From Chryseobacterium foetidum (lineage in GTDB: Bacteria; Bacteroidota; Bacteroidia; Flavobacteriales; Weeksellaceae): 64,000 nt of DNA. Below, piece after piece: positions 8,961 to 17,544 of the stretch. A program made the translations under genes and the position numbers. Numbering within the stretch: the first letter of the stretch is position 1; each line of letters opens with the position of its first letter. Location of the stretch: positions 1,426,001 to 1,490,000 of the forward strand of contig NZ_JAMXIA010000001.1 in NCBI RefSeq assembly GCF_025457425.1, in the 5' to 3' direction. The notes beneath the pieces were generated by a model, which searched no databases, was not told where the DNA came from, and worked only from the letters and a program-made list of their open reading frames with translations.

Positions 8961-11342
8961 ATGAAATTCAAAATAACCGCATTTGTCCTATTGGTTTTTT
9001 CAGCTGCTCAAGCGCAGAATATCCTCAATAATCCGGGAAGCAACCATGGAAATAAATTTGAGCAACTGGGAGGAATTTTACCTACTCCCAATATTTACAG
9101 AGCTGCATCAGGCGCACCGGGACATGAATATTGGCAAAACAGGGCAGATTACGACATTACTGCTTATCTGGATGAAGATAAAAAAAATCTGAAAGGTTCA
9201 GAAACGGTAACATATTATAATAATTCACCTGACGATCTTGATTACATCTGGCTTCAGCTCGATGAAAACCAGCAGTCGACCGTTAAAAAGGCAGACTATC
9301 AGTCGTCTTCAACTTTACCTAAAGCAACTACCGACCAGCAACTGAAAGCTACAGAACTTCCTGCAAAGGATAACGGTTACGGAGTAAATTTAGAGAAAGT
9401 AACAGACGCATCAGGAAATCCTTTGAAATACACGGTCAACAAAACAATGATGCGGATTGATCTTCCAAAAATTTTAAAGAAAGGTGAAAAATTTGTCTTT
9501 AAAATTGACTGGAATTACAACATCCCCAACCGTATGCAGATGGGCGGACGTGGCGGTTACGAAAACTTCGCTGAAGATGGAAACGACCTTTATACCATCA
9601 CACAATGGTACCCTAGAATGTGCGTGTACAGCGATTTTCAGGGATGGCAAAACCATCAGTTTACCGGACGGGGAGAATTTGCTCTGGTTTTTGGAGATTT
9701 TAAAGTAAAAATGAATGTTCCGGCTGACCATTTGGTGGGTGGAACCGGAGAATGCAAAAACTATAGCGAAGTACTTACTGCCGCACAGTATTCAAGATAT
9801 CAAAAAGCTGAAAGCGCTTCCGAACCTGTTGAAATTGCCACTTTGGATGAAGCTAAAAAAGCAGAAAAAAATCATTCAAAGCAAAGAAAAACATGGGTTT
9901 TTGAAGCAAAAGATGTAAGAGATTTTGCGTGGACTTCCTCAAGAAAATTTGTCTGGGACGGAATGAGAGTTACGATTCCTGAAAACAACAACAAGGTAAT
10001 GGCCATGAGCTTTTATCCTAAAGAAGCTTACGGTCTATATAGAAAATTTTCCACCAAAGCCGTTGCGCACACCATTAAAACCTATTCAGAATTCACGATT
10101 CCCTATCCTTATCCGGTAGCACAATCTATCGAAGCTTCCAATGGGATGGAATATCCGATGATCTGTTTCAATTACGGACGTACTGAAAAAGACGGAACGT
10201 ATTCTGAAGCCATAAAAAATGGAATGATTGGCGTAATCATTCATGAAGTAGGACACAATTTTTTCCCGATGATCATCAATTCAGACGAAAGACAGTGGAG
10301 CTGGATGGATGAGGGTTTAAATACATTCACAGAATACCTTACAGAAGAAAAATGGGACAACAAATTCCCGTCAAGAAGAGGACCGGCATGGACGATTGTG
10401 GATTACATGAAACTTCCGAAAGATCAGCTGGAACCGATTATGAGTAATTCTGAAAACATCATTCAGTTTGGTCCGAATGCTTATGCAAAACCGGCTACAG
10501 GACTGAATATTCTTCGTGAAACCATTATGGGCAGAGAACTTTTTGATAAAGCTTTTAAAACCTATGCCAAAAGATGGGCTTTCAAACACCCTGAGCCTGC
10601 AGATTTCTTCAGAACAATGGAGGATGCATCCGGAGAAGACCTCGACTGGTTCTGGAGAGGATGGTTTTACGGAACTGATCCTGTAGACATTTCTATTGAA
10701 AAAGTAACAGTTGCAACTCCCGATTTCGACACTCCGCCGAAGGAATCATCGGAAACCAACTATAAAGTGGATGCGCCCATTCAGAATAAATATGATGATA
10801 TCTCCAAAATCCGGAACCGTGAAGATAAAACCATTAATTTTGAAGTGGAAAAAGACAAAGATCTTCAGGATTTTTATTACAGATACGACCGCGGACAGGA
10901 AAAAGTGAATACCGACAAGGAATATTCATTTAAATCTGACGCCACTTCACCACTCGAAAAATCTGATAAGGAAAGACTGAAAAACATCACTGCCTACCAG
11001 ATTGACTTTGCCAATAAAGGAGGTTTGGTAATGCCACTGATTTTGGAATTTACATTTGTAGACGGTTCGAAATTAAAAGATAAAGCTTCGGCTCAGATCT
11101 GGAGACAAAACGAACAGAAAGTTTCAAAAACCTATTATTTCAGTAAAAAATTAAAATCTATTCAGCTGGATCCTTTGAGAGAAACAGCAGATATTGATAC
11201 AGATAATAATTTCTGGAGCGCCGACAACACTACAGCGGAAACTTCAAAATTCCAGTTGTTCAAGCAAAATCAGCAGGGACCAACAAGAGGCGCAAGCAAC
11301 GGAAAGGTAAATCCGATGCAGGCTGCGGGACAGAAAAATTAA
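8961..11342 (+). CDS. M1 family zinc metallopeptidase, exported
   Basis: A 793-aa secreted or periplasmic peptidase with a signal peptide (MKFKITAFVLLVFSAAQAQ). The zinc site is HEVGH at residues 428-432, and the third ligand glutamate lies in WMDEGLNTFTEY about 20 residues later; an exopeptidase-type GMEYP segment precedes it. These define the gluzincin M1 family, which removes N-terminal residues from peptides. The start at 8961 (ATG) is preferred over a TTG two codons upstream. The C-terminal third is a non-catalytic beta region. It follows HupE/UreJ in what looks like a two-gene operon ended by a strong hairpin. Confidence 0.9.
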   Translation: MKFKITAFVLLVFSAAQAQNILNNPGSNHGNKFEQLGGILPTPNIYRAASGAPGHEYWQNRADYDITAYLDEDKKNLKGSETVTYYNNSPDDLDYIWLQLDENQQSTVKKADYQSSSTLPKATTDQQLKATELPAKDNGYGVNLEKVTDASGNPLKYTVNKTMMRIDLPKILKKGEKFVFKIDWNYNIPNRMQMGGRGGYENFAEDGNDLYTITQWYPRMCVYSDFQGWQNHQFTGRGEFALVFGDFKVKMNVPADHLVGGTGECKNYSEVLTAAQYSRYQKAESASEPVEIATLDEAKKAEKNHSKQRKTWVFEAKDVRDFAWTSSRKFVWDGMRVTIPENNNKVMAMSFYPKEAYGLYRKFSTKAVAHTIKTYSEFTIPYPYPVAQSIEASNGMEYPMICFNYGRTEKDGTYSEAIKNGMIGVIIHEVGHNFFPMIINSDERQWSWMDEGLNTFTEYLTEEKWDNKFPSRRGPAWTIVDYMKLPKDQLEPIMSNSENIIQFGPNAYAKPATGLNILRETIMGRELFDKAFKTYAKRWAFKHPEPADFFRTMEDASGEDLDWFWRGWFYGTDPVDISIEKVTVATPDFDTPPKESSETNYKVDAPIQNKYDDISKIRNREDKTINFEVEKDKDLQDFYYRYDRGQEKVNTDKEYSFKSDATSPLEKSDKERLKNITAYQIDFANKGGLVMPLILEFTFVDGSKLKDKASAQIWRQNEQKVSKTYYFSKKLKSIQLDPLRETADIDTDNNFWSADNTTAETSKFQLFKQNQQGPTRGASNGKVNPMQAAGQKN

Positions 11343-11363
11343 GATTGTTTCAATATATAAAAT

Positions 11364-11400
11364 AATTCCGGCGAGCTCTCAGAGTTCGCCGGAATTGTTT
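11364..11400 (+). terminator. Terminator of the HupE-M1 peptidase operon
   Basis: An 11-bp perfect stem (AATTCCGGCGA / TCGCCGGAATT), extended by inner GCTC/GAGT pairing, 21 nt after the peptidase stop and followed by GTTTCC. Confidence 0.85.
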
Positions 11401-11481
11401 CCAACAAATTTAATTTACCAGATAGATTTGCATCTTAGACTTTTAATGTTGTTCCGTTGTGATTTTTTATTTCTTTTCATA

Positions 11482-11835
11482 TTATCCTTCCATTTCTTTA
11501 AATGCCCATTCTGCCATTGAGTGAATGACAGGAACTAAACCTTTTCCAGATTCGCTCAAATGATAAGTTACATGTGGAGGAACAACAGGTTTTGCAGTTC
11601 TTATAACTAAACCATCGCTTTCCAGCTGTTTTAAATGTTGAATAAGCATCTTTTCTGTTATTGCAGGAATTGCCCGTTTCAGTTCACTATATCTCTTCTC
11701 ACTCGTTGAAAGATGATATAAAATAATAGGTTTCCAGTAGCCCCCGATTTTTTCCATCACATAAGTGACCGGACAGAGATCTAATGCATAATTTTTATTC
11801 TGCTGAATGGTAGAGCTTTCTTTAATCGCTGTCAT
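11482..11835 (-). CDS. HxlR-family winged-helix regulator
   Basis: A 117-aa MarR-like regulator of the HxlR family. The hallmark is LCPVTYVMEKIGGYWKPIIL, followed by YSELKRAIPAITEKML (recognition helix region) and the wing. Such proteins often sense reactive electrophiles or redox state through an N-terminal cysteine; a Cys sits in the expected place (DLCPV). It is divergent from an NmrA-like oxidoreductase gene, and the shared gap holds a 9-bp inverted repeat, so it very likely represses both its own gene and the neighbour. Confidence 0.92.
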   Translation of the reverse strand: MTAIKESSTIQQNKNYALDLCPVTYVMEKIGGYWKPIILYHLSTSEKRYSELKRAIPAITEKMLIQHLKQLESDGLVIRTAKPVVPPHVTYHLSESGKGLVPVIHSMAEWAFKEMEG

Positions 11836-11838
11836 GAT

Positions 11839-11874
11839 ACATACTTTAGGGTAAGTACTTGTATAAAAGTATGT
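11839..11874. promoter_or_regulatory. Likely HxlR operator (inverted repeat)
   Basis: ACATACTTT (11839-11847) and AAAGTATGT (11866-11874) form a perfect 9-bp inverted repeat with an 18-bp spacer. The spacer itself contains TACTT/AAGTA half-sites. It lies between the two divergent start codons and overlaps the -33 element of the NmrA-gene promoter. Confidence 0.7.
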
Positions 11875-11889
11875 ACAAATATACCTTTG
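11859..11889 (+). promoter_or_regulatory. Sigma-ABfr type promoter of the NmrA-like gene
   Basis: TTG at 11859-11861, a 20-nt spacer and TACCTTTG at 11882-11889 match the Bacteroidota consensus TTG-N(17-23)-TAnnTTTG. The leader would be about 20 nt. Confidence 0.7.
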
Positions 11890-11913
11890 TCTCAGGAAAT
11901 AAAAAAATATTTT

Positions 11914-12798
11914 ATGAAAATTGTAATCACAGGTTCATTAGGAAATGTAGCAAAGCCACTTGCTCAGCATTTAATTGCAGAAGGAAACACCGTTACTATA
12001 ATCAGTAGTAATGAAAACAGGAAAAACGAAATAGAAACTTTAGGAGCAAAAGCAGCCATTGGATCTATTACAGATTTAGATTTTTTAATTGAAACTTTTG
12101 ACAAAGCAGATGCAGCATTTTTGATGACACCCCCAAATATGGGCGGAATTAATATTGTTGAAAACACAATTAATGCAGGAAAAAATTATGCAGAAGCCAT
12201 TAAAAAAACTGGAATAAAGAGTGTTGTAATGTTAAGCAGTATCGGGGTAGAGTCTCCTGTTGAAAACGGACCCATTAAAGGCTTGCATTTCATTGAGCAA
12301 TTCTACAGTAAGCTGGAAAATACTTCTGTTACCTTTTTGCGAGCTGGGTATTTTTATTTAAACTTTTTTAATGATATTCCTTTAATTAAAAATGCTGGAA
12401 TTATTGGAGCAAATTTCTCTGAAGATGCTACAGTTCCATTAGTTCATCCTATCGATATTGCTAAAGCGGCAGCCGAAGAACTGCTTAAAAATTCAGAAGG
12501 TAAAAATGTAAGATACATTGTAAGTGATGTGCGTAAAGCGTCTGATTTGGCAAAAATCTTTGGAAATGCTATTGGAAAACCTGAGCTTCCATGGGTTACA
12601 TTTAAAGATGAAGATTCTTTAAATGGTATGCTTCAGGCTGGAGTTCCACAAGAAATGGCAGAATTATATACAGAAATGGGAAGAGGAATCAGAAATGGTG
12701 TTGTGCAAAAAGATTTTATTGAACATGGCTCTCCCGTAAATGGAAATGTGACATTGGAAGAATTTGCAAAAGAGTTTGCAGAAAAATTTAATTCTTAA
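11914..12798 (+). CDS. NmrA-like NAD(P)-binding oxidoreductase (atypical SDR)
   Basis: A 294-aa protein with an N-terminal Rossmann motif (KIVITGSLGNVAKPLAQ, GxxGxxA type) and no obvious Tyr-x-x-x-Lys catalytic pair. This fits the NmrA/atypical short-chain dehydrogenase group, such as the quinone reductase QorB. These bind NAD(P)H and act in quinone or electrophile detoxification, or as redox sensors. The ATG at 11914 gives the Rossmann strand at the very N-terminus; a TTG nine codons upstream lies inside the promoter. Divergence from HxlR with a shared operator suggests induction by electrophiles, as in B. subtilis YodB/HxlR-controlled systems. Confidence 0.85.
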   Translation: MKIVITGSLGNVAKPLAQHLIAEGNTVTIISSNENRKNEIETLGAKAAIGSITDLDFLIETFDKADAAFLMTPPNMGGINIVENTINAGKNYAEAIKKTGIKSVVMLSSIGVESPVENGPIKGLHFIEQFYSKLENTSVTFLRAGYFYLNFFNDIPLIKNAGIIGANFSEDATVPLVHPIDIAKAAAEELLKNSEGKNVRYIVSDVRKASDLAKIFGNAIGKPELPWVTFKDEDSLNGMLQAGVPQEMAELYTEMGRGIRNGVVQKDFIEHGSPVNGNVTLEEFAKEFAEKFNS

Positions 12799-12859
12799 GG
12801 AAATTTTAAATTTAATTTAAACTTAAAATTTTAATAAAGCTTTTGGAATTTTAAAATAC

Positions 12860-12891
12860 AATCGGCGAGTGATGCTCTCGCCGATTTTTTT
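12860..12891 (+). terminator. Terminator of the NmrA-like gene
   Basis: A 10-bp perfect stem AATCGGCGAG / CTCGCCGATT with a 7-nt loop followed by a T-run. Confidence 0.9.
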
Positions 12892-12925
12892 ATTTTAATA
12901 TTACAATTTAAATAACATTGTAATT

Positions 12926-12969
12926 GATAGGATTGCATCCTATCCTTTGTTATGTCGTCCCGTTGGGAC
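12926..12969. repeat. Double-hairpin intergenic element
   Basis: Two short perfect hairpins in tandem: GATAGGA-TTGCA-TCCTATC (12926-12944) and GTCCC-GTT-GGGAC (12957-12969). Sequences of this shape are scattered in flavobacterial intergenic regions. It lies right after the stop of the phosphodiesterase gene on the minus strand and might also act in its termination. Confidence 0.6.
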
Positions 12970-12976
12970 TTTTATC

Positions 12977-14251
12977 TCATTTCTTTAAAATCGGCTTTAA
13001 TACTTTTAATTCTCCATCGATTTTTTCTTCGATTTTTAAACCTAAAATTTCAGCAACCAAAGGGTAGACATTTACATTTTCGAATTCATCTATTTTTAGA
13101 GCGTTTTTAAATGCAGAACCCCACGCAAAGAATGTTGCTTTCATTTCAGGAACCTGTTTTGGGTCGTAGCCGTGTTTTCCGAGCGAAGTTTTCTGGTTTT
13201 TCTCTAAAAAAACTTTCGGAGCTTTCGGTATGAGAAGAATCTGACCGATTCTGTCATACCGATCATCTCTTGTCGCAAAATGCATATATTTTGGAAGTTT
13301 TTTATCTAAATACACTTCGTAGTCATCGGTTTTACTGGACTTTAATTCTTTATAAACTTTTTTTACCTCATCAGAATTTTTCACATAAACCCTTAACAGT
13401 GTTTGAGAATTATAAAAGTCAAATCTATTCTTATCCAAAAGCATAGACGGAATTTCCAAAGGGTTTCCACCATCCACCTGAATCATTCCATGGTCTGAAA
13501 CAAAGATAAAATTGACATTTTTTAAACCTAAATCTTTCACTTTCTGAACTAAATCACCAATCGCTGCGTCTACCAACTTAACTGCAACTTCCGTCTCTCC
13601 CGCTTCAGGACCAAAATGATGCCCTGCCCCATCCACTTCAGGGAAATACATTGAGATAAAATGCGGCCTTTTATCTTCAGGCAGTTTCAGCCAATTGATG
13701 ACTTTGCTTACTTTCTCAGAAGGTGTAAATTTTTCGTGATAAGGATAATAATATGTCGGTCTTTTTCCGCCGGCATTACTTGCAGAACCTACCCACTGTA
13801 TAGAGGCGCTGATAATTCCCTGTTTTTCCGCCAGTGCCCACAAAGGTGTTCCACCGTACCAGCTTCCGTCTTCCACGATGTCTTTTTTGTTCATAGCGTA
13901 GTTTTTCTTCAGCTTATAATCATAGAAAAAATTATCTACCAAGCCATGATGTGAAGGATACATTCCGGTAATAAGACTCCAGTGATTTGGGAACGTAATA
14001 CTTGGATAACTCGGGATCATCGCTTTTGCCTGAACGCCCTCATTTGAAAATTTCAAAAGATTCTGAGCATTGTATTTTTTAGCATAATCATATCTGAAAC
14101 CGTCTGCGGAAATCATAATCACGTAAGGTTTTGATTTCCCTTCTTCGCTGTTAATTCTGTTAGGAATAACAACCTGCGCCGTATCAATTTTATTCTGCGA
14201 AAATGAAATAGTAAATATCAACAGAGATAAAATTGTAAAATATATTCTCAT
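12977..14251 (-). CDS. Alkaline-phosphatase-superfamily NPP-type phosphodiesterase, exported
   Basis: A 424-aa protein of the ectonucleotide pyrophosphatase/phosphodiesterase branch. After a signal peptide (MRIYFTILSLLIFTISFSQ) come the metal ligand motif SADGFRYDY, the nucleophile Thr in PSITFPNHWSLITGMYP, DGAGHHFGPE, VSDHGM and the final GKHGYDP histidine. It hydrolyses phosphodiester or pyrophosphate bonds of nucleotides or lipids in the periplasm or at the cell surface. The frame extends 21 codons further up, but a TATTTTTG -7-like box (complement of 14270-14277) sits in that extension, so the ATG at 14251 is preferred. Confidence 0.88.
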   Translation of the reverse strand: MRIYFTILSLLIFTISFSQNKIDTAQVVIPNRINSEEGKSKPYVIMISADGFRYDYAKKYNAQNLLKFSNEGVQAKAMIPSYPSITFPNHWSLITGMYPSHHGLVDNFFYDYKLKKNYAMNKKDIVEDGSWYGGTPLWALAEKQGIISASIQWVGSASNAGGKRPTYYYPYHEKFTPSEKVSKVINWLKLPEDKRPHFISMYFPEVDGAGHHFGPEAGETEVAVKLVDAAIGDLVQKVKDLGLKNVNFIFVSDHGMIQVDGGNPLEIPSMLLDKNRFDFYNSQTLLRVYVKNSDEVKKVYKELKSSKTDDYEVYLDKKLPKYMHFATRDDRYDRIGQILLIPKAPKVFLEKNQKTSLGKHGYDPKQVPEMKATFFAWGSAFKNALKIDEFENVNVYPLVAEILGLKIEEKIDGELKVLKPILKK

Positions 14252-14689
14252 AGGAACAAAAAATTTCTGCAAAAATAACTGTTTCATTTGAAGTGTGCAT
14301 GAAGAGCGTATCAAGTTTTCTGCAAATACATTTGAGGTATTTTAAATCAATGGTCTGTAAAAATTTCAATTTAAAATGTAGCAGAATGAACTTTCATTCA
14401 CACATTTTGATATTAAAAAACTGACGATTCGCCAATTGCTGTGATCTGTGATTTTGTTGAATATGGCTTTGATGGATTAAAATTTCTAAAAGCTAAAAAT
14501 CTCTTTAAGCACTACTTCATCTTATGTTTTGTTAAAAATTAAAATAAACCACTTAGAATACGGCATCACGTAAAGAACTTTCAAAACTAATTCTTAGTTT
14601 AGCGAAAAAACTGGAAATACTTTTTTACCTGGACGTGGTTTGTCTGGGTTGAGGAGTAGATTTGTAAAGTAATTTAAACAACAATCTTT
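14252..14689. other. 438-nt intergenic region
   Basis: No gene or RNA was recognised. The left end holds the probable promoter of the minus-strand phosphodiesterase. A TAGATTTG box at 14657-14664 is a candidate -7 element for the plus-strand gene at 14690, but the nearest TTTG (14639-14642) is only 14 nt upstream, closer than the consensus. Confidence 0.5.
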
Positions 14690-15718
14690 ATGACAGACTT
14701 TAAAAATAAGTATTATTACGTTGACGATAGTCCCAAATTGGATAAACTGGAGCAAACGATGTATGGCAACATCTCCTTATTTGATGAGAAATCTTTTCTT
14801 GATGAAATCATAAACAAAAATACTAATTCAGTTACACAAAACATCATTGAGGAAGCATACAAAATACCTGCATTTATAGATTTTTTAGACAAATTAAAAG
14901 TCAACAACCCGAAATTGGTTGCTGATATTTCTGAAAATACTCAAAAATTAATAAATGAAGGAAAGCTCACTTTAAAGATCACCAGTAATGGAAATTACTC
15001 CGCGATATTAAGAGATGGTAATAAATTTGCTGAACAAATCACTTTGAAAAAGGAGTACTTTTCTCCCTCAATTGCGGTTTCTCTCAATAATATATCAATG
15101 CAAAATCAATTGGGCGAAATAATTAAAAATCTTGAGGATATAAAGCAACAAGTAGATCGAGTTTTAGAAGGTCAACAAGACGATAGAATAGCGTTATGCG
15201 AAAGTGCAATCCAACAAATGTTATATTCTACACAGATTGATGATCTCAATTTTAAGCAATTATGTATTTCCAATGCATTGAAAACAGCATCAGATGGAAA
15301 AATGCAAATATTATTATCAGTAATAAAAAATATTCAATACATAAAAAGTGCTCAAGTAGGATTTATGGGAGAAAGCCAAAAAGATATAGATCTACGAATG
15401 GTAGACCTGTCAAAAAACTTGTCTGTTTATATTAAAGCTTCTTGCATTGAATCAATGTTATTTCTAAGTATTTCAGAGCAGAAATCTGCACTACTTCCCC
15501 TTAAAAATTGTTTGTATAGTTTAGAAAAATATCTTGATGAGGAGATATGTTTAAAACTAAACAGCAACATTGGAAATGACATTATCAAAAATCATAATTT
15601 TAAACAAAATTATTGGGTTGATATGTTTCCAAAAAATGTTGAAAAAATCGCAGAAAAGTTAGAATATCTAAATACTAAAAGATTAGAATTTAACAAAAAA
15701 ATAATTGATAATGAATAA
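14690..15718 (+). CDS. Hypothetical protein (342 aa)
   Basis: No family is recognised. The 342-aa product has no signal peptide or membrane segment. Residues around 140-170 (LGEIIKNLEDIKQQVDRVLEGQQDDR) look like a short coiled coil, and most of the rest is predicted helical by eye. The codon usage is more AT-rich than flanking housekeeping genes. Its stop overlaps the start of a small zinc-ribbon membrane protein gene by 8 bp, so the two are probably translated together. With the frameshifted gene that follows, this suggests an accessory insertion between the phosphodiesterase and the DUF5777 operon. Confidence 0.75.
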   Translation: MTDFKNKYYYVDDSPKLDKLEQTMYGNISLFDEKSFLDEIINKNTNSVTQNIIEEAYKIPAFIDFLDKLKVNNPKLVADISENTQKLINEGKLTLKITSNGNYSAILRDGNKFAEQITLKKEYFSPSIAVSLNNISMQNQLGEIIKNLEDIKQQVDRVLEGQQDDRIALCESAIQQMLYSTQIDDLNFKQLCISNALKTASDGKMQILLSVIKNIQYIKSAQVGFMGESQKDIDLRMVDLSKNLSVYIKASCIESMLFLSISEQKSALLPLKNCLYSLEKYLDEEICLKLNSNIGNDIIKNHNFKQNYWVDMFPKNVEKIAEKLEYLNTKRLEFNKKIIDNE

Positions 15719-15881
15719 TAGTTGTAAAAAGTGCGGAAAAAAAATCGCAAATAATTCGCAAAAATGCGACGCGTGCAATCGGGAGTTTTGGAATAGAGCG
15801 CAAAAAATTATAGGAACTGCTGGAGGTTTAGTAATTGTTGCAGCTCCAATTTTACTTAAAGCAATTTTCAAAAAAAAATAA
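15711..15881 (+). CDS. Small zinc-ribbon membrane protein (56 aa)
   Basis: The ATG at 15711 opens a 56-codon frame ending TAA at 15881, overlapping the upstream gene by 8 bp. The product starts MNNSCKKCGKKIANN and has two CxxC pairs (CKKC and CDAC) 12 residues apart, a classic zinc ribbon. A single hydrophobic helix (IGTAGGLVIVAAPILL) and a basic tail follow. The topology suggests a membrane-anchored protein with a cytoplasmic N-terminal zinc ribbon. The overlap with the 342-aa gene suggests a two-protein unit. The function is unknown. Confidence 0.75.
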   Translation: MNNSCKKCGKKIANNSQKCDACNREFWNRAQKIIGTAGGLVIVAAPILLKAIFKKK

Positions 15882-15927
15882 AAGTTTTTTCTTAATTGAA
15901 ATAAAGCTCAATAATAGTTTGTATTCT

Positions 15928-15966
15928 AAACCTAACGGGTTTAAAAACTCGTTAAGTTTTGCTTTT
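15928..15966 (+). terminator. Probable terminator after the zinc-ribbon gene
   Basis: An imperfect stem AAACCTAACGGGTTT / AACTCGTTAAGTTTT with a short A-rich loop, followed by GCTTTTT. Confidence 0.55.
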
Positions 15967-15982
15967 TAACAAATTCTGAATC

Positions 15983-16545
15983 ATGTCCCACCTCGCCTTC
16001 TCCCCCTGGATTGGAATTGACTATACCCAATCATCTTACGGTAAACTTCTAATCATCGGAGATTCCCATTACTTTAATAATGGACTTCCTAGCAATTTGC
16101 TGGATTTTACAAAGGCACAGATTGCTGAATTTGATGATATTGCGAGCAGTTTTCACAAAACTATCCTTAAGATTTTTGTCATGACAAACACAAAGACTTT
16201 TGGGAGAATGTTGCTTTTGCTAATGCAGTTCAGAGTGCTTTTACATTTTCAGACCAAATTCCAACTAAAGCTGAAAAAGATAAAGCTGAACTGGCTTTTA
16301 GAGAATATTTGGATATTTTAAAACCTAAAAAAGTGATTGTTTTTTCGAGCCGCTTGTGGGAGCATTTTTTTAATAAAGCTGGCTGGGGAAATCACGTAGG
16401 CAGAATTAATAGCAGATGGAATGTTAGAAATCTAGATTATTTGGGAGGAAACTGTAAAGCTATAGGTCTGCATCATCCTTCGACAAGAGGTTTCAATATT
16501 CCGGAATTTCAAAATGTTGTTTCTGAATTTCTCAGAAATTATTAA
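15983..16545 (+). pseudogene. Frameshifted uracil-DNA-glycosylase-like gene
   Basis: Two overlapping frames together make one protein. The first reads MSHLAFSPWIGIDY...KLLIIGDSHYF. The second picks up at about 16171-16183 (DKHKDFWENVAFANAVQ) and runs to LHHPSTRG and the stop at 16545. The GDSHY and HHPS motifs, and their spacing, resemble the uracil-DNA-glycosylase superfamily fold, including atypical members of unknown specificity. The shift from frame 2 to frame 1 near 16160-16183 is what a one-base deletion would give. It may be a real pseudogene or a sequencing error. About 187 codons in total. Confidence 0.7.
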
Positions 16546-16558
16546 TCAGAAATTCAAT

Positions 16559-16675
16559 TTATAAAGGTGTCGCTCCTACGGTGCTTGCCACTCTGATTTT
16601 ATCATAATCTACATAGGTTTTGCTCTTACAGAGCAAATGATCGAAATGGGTTGTATGTTTTGGAGCGTTTTATTT
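16559..16675. repeat. Degenerate flavobacterial hairpin repeat
   Basis: Contains GCTCCTACGGTGC and the perfect hairpin TGCTCT-TAC-AGAGCA (16621-16635) spaced by about 60 nt. I associate this GCTCCTACGGAGC-type pattern with intergenic repeats in Bacteroidota. No coding potential. Confidence 0.5.
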
Positions 16676-16768
16676 AAAGCCTATACACAATAGAAACATT
16701 CTGCAATCAGCGAATGGGATTTGTTTGCTAACGCCAATAATATACGTTGATTCGTAGTTATAAACCCA

Positions 16769-16793
16769 AAAAAGCCACTTTTCAGTGGCTTTT
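16769..16793 (-). terminator. Terminator of the DUF5777-to-T9SS-cargo operon
   Basis: A 10-bp stem AAAAGCCACT / AGTGGCTTTT with a 4-nt loop, directly after the stop of the gene at 16796 on the minus strand, with a run of T on that strand. Confidence 0.88.
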
Positions 16794-16795
16794 CT

Positions 16796-17539
16796 CTATT
16801 GTTTAATCAATTTCTCGTAAGTCAGGCTTCCGTCTTTTAACGTAATTTCAAAATAGTAGCTGCCGGATTTCAGGTCAGAAACATCTAAGGTTTCACCTTC
16901 TAAAGTAACTGTTTTTACTTTTCGGCCTGTAGATTCGAAAATTTCGATAGATTTGATCTGATCTGCATTTTTAAAATTTACGGTTTCCTTCGCAGGATTT
17001 GGGTAGAGAGTGACTTTTTTACTTTCAGCTAACAAATCTTTTGTGCTTAAGGTAGCTCCCATCGTTAAAGATGCGTAGCCACGGCTTCCGCCATGATAAG
17101 CGATTCCTGTTCCGCCACCCGTTCTTGCGTAGAAAATATTGATTGTTCCCGCAGCATTGGGGATGGCAAAATCGCCCGCTCCGCCTGTCAGTGATCTTGT
17201 TGCTACAACGGTTCTTGTGCTTCCAGAAACTGTATTTGAAGTTTGAGTCCAGTCTTGCACCGGGTCTGCCGACGGAGTATTAAATCCTCCAAAAGTAAAG
17301 TCGCGATTCGTCGATGAGTTGTAAATGAAACCATCTGATCCGCTTGCCATACCAGAAGATCCAAAGCCAATTCCCATCATAGAATTGCTGTCGCCAATTA
17401 GAGTGATCGTGGCTGTAGTTGCATTTGTATCTAATTTGACTGTCATAGCCGCTGCAGTTAAATTAACTGTCCCTGACGAAAACTGAGCCTGTGCAAAACC
17501 TGCAAAAGCCAAACTTGAAATGAGTAGAAGTTTTTTCAT
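16796..17539 (-). CDS. Secreted T9SS cargo with a DOMON-like domain
   Basis: A 247-aa protein with a signal peptide (MKKLLLISSLAFAGFAQAQ) and a central beta domain (SGTVNLTAAAMTVKLDTN...TATITLIGDSNSMMGIGFG) that resembles a DOMON/heme- or sugar-binding fold. The C-terminal type A T9SS sorting domain runs VTLYPNPAKETVNF...LKSGSYYFEITLKDG...YEKLIKQ. It should be carried across the outer membrane and attached to the surface or released. It is the last gene of an operon with a cytochrome c and YceI protein, so a link to heme or electron transfer is possible but unproven. Confidence 0.82.
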   Translation of the reverse strand: MKKLLLISSLAFAGFAQAQFSSGTVNLTAAAMTVKLDTNATTATITLIGDSNSMMGIGFGSSGMASGSDGFIYNSSTNRDFTFGGFNTPSADPVQDWTQTSNTVSGSTRTVVATRSLTGGAGDFAIPNAAGTINIFYARTGGGTGIAYHGGSRGYASLTMGATLSTKDLLAESKKVTLYPNPAKETVNFKNADQIKSIEIFESTGRKVKTVTLEGETLDVSDLKSGSYYFEITLKDGSLTYEKLIKQ

Positions 17540-17544
17540 ATATT

